Below are positions 59,068-64,000 of a DNA stretch of 64,000 bases, one piece after another. The position numbers were made by a program, and so were the translations under genes. Position 1 is the first letter of the stretch, and every line of letters starts with the position of its first letter. The notes under the pieces were generated by a model that worked only from the letters and a program-made list of their open reading frames with translations, was not told the DNA's origin and did not search any database. The stretch is from Chionoecetes opilio (Eukaryota > Arthropoda > Malacostraca > Decapoda > Majidae), in contig JACEEZ010009345.1 of assembly GCA_016584305.1 (NCBI GenBank), positions 743,217 through 807,216 of the forward strand, read 5' to 3'.

Positions 59068-59565
59068 GAGTCCTTTCTCGCCCTTATTAGTTGTTTTTTT
59101 TCCCTCCAGACCTTCACAGATCCCTTCACATACCTCTAAAACGTAATTGTAAAGTGGGGAAAAGACGTCCCCTTCAACCCACCTCCTCCCCTAAACGAAC
59201 CTCCTGGACCCCTCAAAATATAATATGGTTAATATTACTAATCTAACCTCACTATAAGCAAACCTAACCTTTTAAATATCCTCCTAGGGAGACCCCTCAA
59301 AATATTTACTAACCTAACCTGATAAAATTTTAGTTTTTTCCAGCCCTTAGGTCTTGCTAGGAAGTTATTGGTGAGGTTAGGTAAGGTTATAGTGAGCTTA
59401 GGTTAGTAATATTATTTTGGGGGATCCAGGGGGGGTCGTTTAGGGGGGTAAGGGGGAGTTGAAGGGGGCATCTCTTCCCCACTTTATAATTACGTTTTAA
59501 AGATATCTGAAGGGATCTAAGAAGGTCTGGAGGAAAAAAAAATGCAAATAAAGGCGGGAGAAAAC
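59068..59565. mobile_element. MITE M2, copy 3
   Basis: GAGTCCTTTCTCGCCCTTAT left; AAGGCGGGAGAAAAC right, TA on both sides (59066-59067, 59566-59567). Centre of CCTAACC and GGTTAGG blocks. Followed by an R2 fragment (59595-59700, minus). Confidence 0.75.
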
Positions 59566-59700
59566 TAGAATTTTACTGTTATTTTTCATTTCTGACGGGT
59601 CTTGTAAGGGTTAGAAATACTGCAAATTGTTAGATCTACAAGTTGAGGATGGTTAGTACATGCCTTGTAATGCTTTAAACTGCTGTAGAACCATGAAATC

Positions 59701-60699
59701 GAAGTAAATAACTTCAATGTAATGAAATCTCAGATACTGTTTACACAAAACTATAATAATTGGTTAGTATAAAAGAACTGGGTAAATTTACGGTTTAGGT
59801 CATCCCGCGATTTCAAGGCTCAAACATAGTTTTCCTGAATAGTTTTGATATGCTTTGAATGAATCTGTCATTGTACCCGTGTATGTAACAGAGAGATGTC
59901 TGACGAGTTAGGAAGCCCTTTGACTACCACCAACTATATACTGTTGGGAATACAAGCGAGCTGAAAGGCAACTTTGGTATCCTTGTCCTTTGTTTGGAGG
60001 TCGGGGTAAGGTGAATCAAGAGGCCCTGGACATTGCCCCCCCTCGACACCGGGGGTCTGCCCTGTGTGAGATTCGGGAAGAGAGATAAGGCATCCCTCTA
60101 CAGGTCTACACATAACCAGTGCTAGTTGAGGGTGTTGTGAGGTAAGGATTTCTTGGTATTAGTAGGAAAAGGCGGCACTGTTGTTGTGGTGGCAATCAGT
60201 AGATAAACTTTAGTGGAGTCTGGGATCATAACATCACGCCCCCAATTGTGACTCCTGGTGGCAGCATAAGTTATAGGTATGGCAGGAACATCGTTACAGA
60301 TGATAAAAGCAACAAAGTCCTCGTTACAGAGCCCGCCAACTCCTGCGGAATATTAACCTATCTTACTACGGCAGAAAGGTCTCAAGAATTATTTAAATTC
60401 AGCTTAGGTTAAGGTTAGGTTAGGTTTGGCCAAGGAAAATTGTTTTTTCTGGTGTTCTTTGATGTGATTCGACTAATTTTGCTATTAATTTCTGGGACAA
60501 AGAACTTGTTTCCGAGTTCCCCCCCTCCATAAACTTAGGGGACCTGTGGGAAATCGGGTCTTTTGGGTGGGGGCACATCAGAACGAGATAATTGCAGTAT
60601 AAATGTAGTCCAAAATCAATCAAAGCATATAAAAACCAGAGAAACTAATTTCCCTTCCAAAAACCTAACGTAACCTTAACGTAACCTTAGCTAAATTTA
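59701..60699. other. No gene recognised
   Basis: Unique-looking sequence with a short word shared with 37880-37945 and 40080 (TTCCTGAATAGTTTTGAT) and an R4 fragment at 60500-60570. Confidence 0.4.
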
Positions 60700-61300
60700 A
60701 ATAATTACTGGGGACTTGCTGCCATAGTAAGAAATGTAACCAAGCCACTAGGCATCAGTGTGAGCGCGAGCAGGTCCCGCACACCATATTCCTGCCTTCC
60801 CCTCCTGGCGCTGCTAATATCTTACAGCGTATCCGTAACTCTGTTATTAAGCCAGGTTCCAGTTCTAGTTCAGGGTTAGATCATGATCTGGTTCCGGTGT
60901 GACAGTATAGAAGAGCTATCCATCTAGACCTAGAGTACGTACAGGTGAGAGCTGTGCAGTGAAATAGTTCCGTCTCCAAATGATTAGCCTAAAAAGTTTA
61001 GAAATTTAGGAAAAATTTAGAAGTGATAAAAGTAAACAAAGATGGAGGAACCCTCCAGGACACCTTTTGATGGCTTTGACACTAAGGAAAAGGACTTATT
61101 AGGACTTAAAATGAACCAGAGAAGAGCTATAATGCAAGAAGACACAGTACACGAGATGATGGAAAAACTAGAGAAGATGGAAAGGAAAGTGTTTGTTTTG
61201 GAAAAAGAGAATAATATACTGAAAAATAGAGTGGATGAACTTAACTGTAAACAAGACAACGAAAAGGTAGTGAAAATGCATGCAGAAATTAATGCAGTAC

Positions 61301-62480
61301 CAAAGACTACTCTATACTGGACTTACTACTCATTTTGGGCTATTTCCAGTGGAGGCCAGTTTTGCGATTCATGCCATTTTCGAACATCACTCCCTTTTCC
61401 CTTCCTATGGTTTATCAGTATATATGATATACCGTTATCTTCGTAAATGTTTGTTCTATAATATTATGAAATAAAAAACAGTAAAATGCAATAAAGAAAT
61501 GCCATTATGAGAGAGTTAAGAAATATGCATGAACTTAATATTCACTTGAACTCATCGCCATTTAATATTTTGCGAGAAAGCATTTTAGATGCTAGCGATA
61601 GAAAGAAGCGGATTTTCATTAGCTTTCCATTGCTATATTTTGTTTTCTGATAAATGAATCATAACCATGCATAAATTAGCGTTAACTAAAAAAAATAACA
61701 TCATCTATCGGGATAATTACCCGATGGATGATGTTATTTATTTAGTTAACGCTAATTTATGCATGGTTCTAATTCATTTATCAGAAAATGAAATATAGCA
61801 ATGGAAAGCTAATTAAATTCCGCTTCTATTGATATGTTGCATGTAAAAAGTCTTCACGCAAAATATCAAATTGCGATGAGTTTAAGTGAATATAAGTTCA
61901 TACATATTTCTTCAGTCTCATAATGGAATTTCTTTAGTGTATTTTACAGTTTTTTATTTGATAATATTATAGAACAAACATTCACGAAGATAACAGTGTA
62001 TCATTTATACTGATATGCCATAGTCTACTGTATTCATGGAACACTTTTTTACTTGCCGATACGATTGATGATGTAATTTTTTTAGTTAATGCTAATTTAG
62101 GCATGGTGGTAATTCATTTATCAGAAAACGAAATATATCAATGGAAAGCTAATGAAAATCTGCTTCTTTCTATCGCTAGCATCTAAAATGTTTTCTCGCA
62201 AAATATTAAATGGTGAAGAGTTAAGTGAATATTAAGTTCATGCATATTTCTTCATAGTCTCGTAATGGCATTTCTTTAGTGTATTTTACTGTTTTTTATT
62301 TGATAATATTATAGAACAAACAGTTACAAAGATAACGGTATATCATATGTACTGATAAACCTTAGGAAGGGAAATAGGGGTGATGTTAAAAAATGGCAGG
62401 AATCGCAAAACTGGCCTCCACTGGTCATGGGCGGGTTGGCGCGGGGCACGAGTAGCAAGTCCAGTATAGAGTAGTCTTTG
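61301..62480. mobile_element. Foldback F-C inserted in LINE ORF1
   Basis: Ends CAAAGACTACTCTATACTGG and the exact inverse, flanked by CAGTAC (61295-61300 and 62482-62487). Removing it restores the ORF1 frame. The interior has three copies of the F-A/F-B core: 61400-61720, then 61728-62020 and 62070-62360 both inverted. Arms 1 and 3 share CTAGCGATAGAAAGAAGC and are the original pair; arm 2 is an extra copy. Confidence 0.8.
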
Positions 62481-62558
62481 ACAGTACATAAGAAATTGAA
62501 ATTGGCACAAGAGGAAATTAAAGATGAAAGAAAGACATGGAAGATAGAACAAGAAATA

Positions 62559-62680
62559 GACCAAGAAAGCTTATGTCAAATAATTATTTGACATAAGCTT
62601 TCTTGGTCAGATTTTTCTTTTCTTTTTCTTGATCTTCTATTATAATAGAAGATCAAGAAAAAGAAAAGAAAAATCTGACC
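62559..62680. repeat. Two overlapping perfect palindromes
   Basis: 62559-62608 (25-nt arms, no loop) and 62605-62680 (38-nt arms, no loop) share GGTC. The middle, 62584-62642, is an inverted copy that fuses sequence from both sides. It lies within LINE ORF1 and destroys it. Confidence 0.95.
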
Positions 62681-63121
62681 AAAGAAGTAGTTAAAGTGAT
62701 CAAACAAAAAGAAAATCTAGTGCGAGATACAGTGGACAAAAAGAAATGTGTCATCATTTTTGGTTTTAAAGAAAAAGTGCTGCCCAAGAAAAACATAAGA
62801 GAAGAGGAAGAAAAGAAAGTGCCAAAAGAAATATTTAAAGTAGTAGAAGAAAATACGGAGATAGAAGAAGAAATAGAAGAGATACCTAGGTTAGGGAAAT
62901 GTGAGGAGGGAGGGGCCTGCCCCTTAAAAGTTAAGTTTAGGTCACAAGCTACAGCACAAGATATATTGTCTAAGGCATGGAAACTGGCAAAGACAGAAGA
63001 ATATAAGAAAATATGGATAAGAAAAGATATGAATGAGGAAGAAAGAGCCAGACTGAATGTACTGTTTAAAGAAGCCAAAGAAAAAAACTAATTGAGAACG
63101 GAAGAGGAAAAACAAAACTTT

Positions 63122-63731
63122 GGTATTATTTTACGATGGCACCAAACTTCCCTACACAATTGGGGGCATGGTTTTTGTTTACCTTAATGTATTCTAAGAG
63201 ACATTTTCTCTGTGAGCCTTCCGTCGCAAATCAATAGTTTCGGAGATATAGAACATTTTAGGTGGGGGGAGGAATATATCTCCTTGTTTACAAAATGCTT
63301 CCCTCTTCCTCTTCTTGTGACCTGCATCGCTTTTGTTTGGTATTTTATTAAACCTTTTTATTATTGGACCCAGTTAGGAGGTTAAAGGTTAGGTAAGGTA
63401 AGGTAAGGTAGGATAAGGTTAGATTAGGTAAGGTTCAGGTTAGGTTAGGTTAGGTTAGGTTAGGGTAGGTAAGGTAAGGTAACGTTAGGTAAGGTAGCCA
63501 CGGGTGCGCCTCTGAAACAAAAGCGATGCAGGTCACGAGAAGAGGAAGAGGGAGGCATTTTGTAAACAAGGAGACATATTCCTCCCCCCACCTAAAATGT
63601 TCTATATCTCCGAAACTATTGATTTGCGACGGAAAGCTCAAGGAGAAAATGTCTCTTAGAATACAATAAGGTAAACAAAAACCATGCTCCCAATTGTGTA
63701 GGGAAGTTTGGTGCCATCGTAAAAATTTACC
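63122..63731. mobile_element. MITE M3 with telomere-like loop
   Basis: Arms of about 210 bp: TTTTACGATGGCACCAAACT, TTTCGGAGATATAGAACATT and CCTGCATCGCTTTTGTTT on the left, with inverses on the right. The loop 63377-63497 is GGTTAGG/GGTAAGG repeats. It interrupts LINE ORF1 between QNF and YWRV. Flanking AAAACTT/AAAAATT may be an imperfect duplication. Related terminus at 57446. Confidence 0.8.
63377..63497. repeat. TTAGG-type telomere-like array
   Basis: Five consecutive GGTTA units plus GGTAA variants, in the loop of M3. Confidence 0.85.
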
Positions 63732-63784
63732 AAAAATTCTATTGGAGAGTTTTGGACCAAAAACTGAAGAAGTGGTATCTAAAA

Positions 63785-64000
63785 GAGAAAGAGTAAGAGA
63801 AGACAGTTCAAAGGAAAATGAAAAAGGATGGTGGGTATCGTACACAAATATAAATGGGCTAGTGTCAACATTAACAGAAGTAAACGATTACCTGAGAGCC
63901 AAGAAGCCAGACATATTGGATTTAGTAGAAACGAAGCTGAGTGATTCTGAGGATGTGCCAGTTGGGGAGGGTCAATATAATGTATGGAGGCGAAACAGAA
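63785..64000 (+). CDS. LINE ORF2 start (endonuclease), partial
   Basis: Open to the window edge in a frame different from and overlapping the end of ORF1. It reads KENEKGWWVSYTNINGLV, then DYLRAKKPDI, LVETKLSD and YNVWRRN. The Y-T-N-x-N-G-L start with a later ETKL is the beginning of the apurinic-endonuclease domain in CR1/L2-type ORF2; the Glu of ETKL is a metal-binding active-site residue. The endonuclease nicks target DNA to prime reverse transcription. No in-frame stop is visible within this part. The remainder lies outside. Start codon not identified. Confidence 0.65.

Larger units (their letters stand above)
61042..63794 (+). pseudogene. LINE ORF1 protein, interrupted
   Basis: Piece 1 (61042-61300) starts MEEPSRTPFDGFD and becomes a Lys/Glu-rich coiled coil (MEKLEKMERKVFVLEKENN). 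It continues in frame after the foldback at 62488 (KKLKLAQEEIKDER). After the double palindrome, piece 2 (62680-63091) holds KKKCVIIFGFKEK, RLGKCEEGG, PLKVKFRSQATAQDIL and IWIRKDMNEEERARL, the RNA-binding fold and C-terminal pattern of CR1/L2-type ORF1 proteins. A TAA at 63089-63091 cuts it. Piece 3 after the MITE reads FYWRVLDQKLKKWYLK and stops at about 63797. The protein would coat LINE RNA as a trimer and act as a chaperone. The disruptions make this copy inactive. Confidence 0.7.
60700..64000 (+). mobile_element. CR1/L2-like LINE, ORF1 and start of ORF2
   Basis: A longer copy of a LINE probably related to the one at 48 kb. It has a putative 5' UTR (60700-61041), ORF1 in three pieces and the beginning of ORF2 running off the window. 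It is broken by a foldback (61301-62480), a double palindrome (62559-62680) and a MITE (63122-63731). Confidence 0.75.

Noticed and set aside
63377..63497. True chromosome end (TTAGG array)
   Set aside because: It is short, degenerate, flanked by MITE arms and followed by LINE coding sequence, so it is interstitial.

Overview
This window looks like accessory, repeat-saturated nuclear DNA of an arthropod, most likely a decapod crustacean (crab, shrimp or crayfish type). The reasons are: telomere-like CCTAA/TTAGG repeats scattered throughout; very long GA, GT, TA, ATT and TCTG microsatellites; mariner, pogo-like, hAT-like and CR1/L2-like elements; and eukaryotic splice donors. I see no prokaryotic operon, no tRNA or rRNA gene I can defend, and no complete host gene. 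Many tandem arrays carry single-base indels and homopolymer breaks, so long-read consensus error should be kept in mind.

Layout. 0.1-5 kb: GT-rich minisatellite, a dispersed repeat, MITEs, a 77-bp perfect palindrome. 6.6-7.4 kb: an hAT-like element filled with TA and TCTG microsatellites. 8.7-10.8 kb: two foldback elements around a 33-bp minisatellite. 12.3-14.4 kb (-): decayed pogo/Tigger-like transposase. 15-18.2 kb: a 330-bp tandem duplication and a 30-bp satellite. 20-21.6 kb (-): frameshifted pseudogene of a multicopy invertebrate protein family. 23.2-26.9 kb: three terminal-inverted-repeat (TIR) elements, one holding 0.9 kb of GA repeat. 27.3 kb (+): first exon of an NAD(P)-binding flavin/biliverdin reductase-like gene, the best host-gene candidate. 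30.2-31.3 kb: pogo-like element containing a tandemly amplified LINE zinc-knuckle fragment. 31.5-34.6 kb: nested insertions including a P-element-like unit with a THAP exon. 36-39 kb: two abutting TA-targeting elements. 41-47.9 kb: a long TIR unit holding an inactive mariner and several MITEs. 48-52.6 kb: a LINE inserted in a 26-bp minisatellite and itself split by an LTR-like insertion. 52.7-62.5 kb: three foldbacks sharing one 300-bp core but with different outer termini. 60.7 kb to the end: a CR1/L2-like LINE (ORF1 plus the start of ORF2) broken by two transposons and a double palindrome.

There is no gene pathway to describe. The coherent story is transposon nesting. Several insertions can be dated relative to each other because the interrupted host repeat, or an uninterrupted copy of it, lies in the same window. 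Family assignments rest on motifs and terminal repeats read by eye; no database search was possible.
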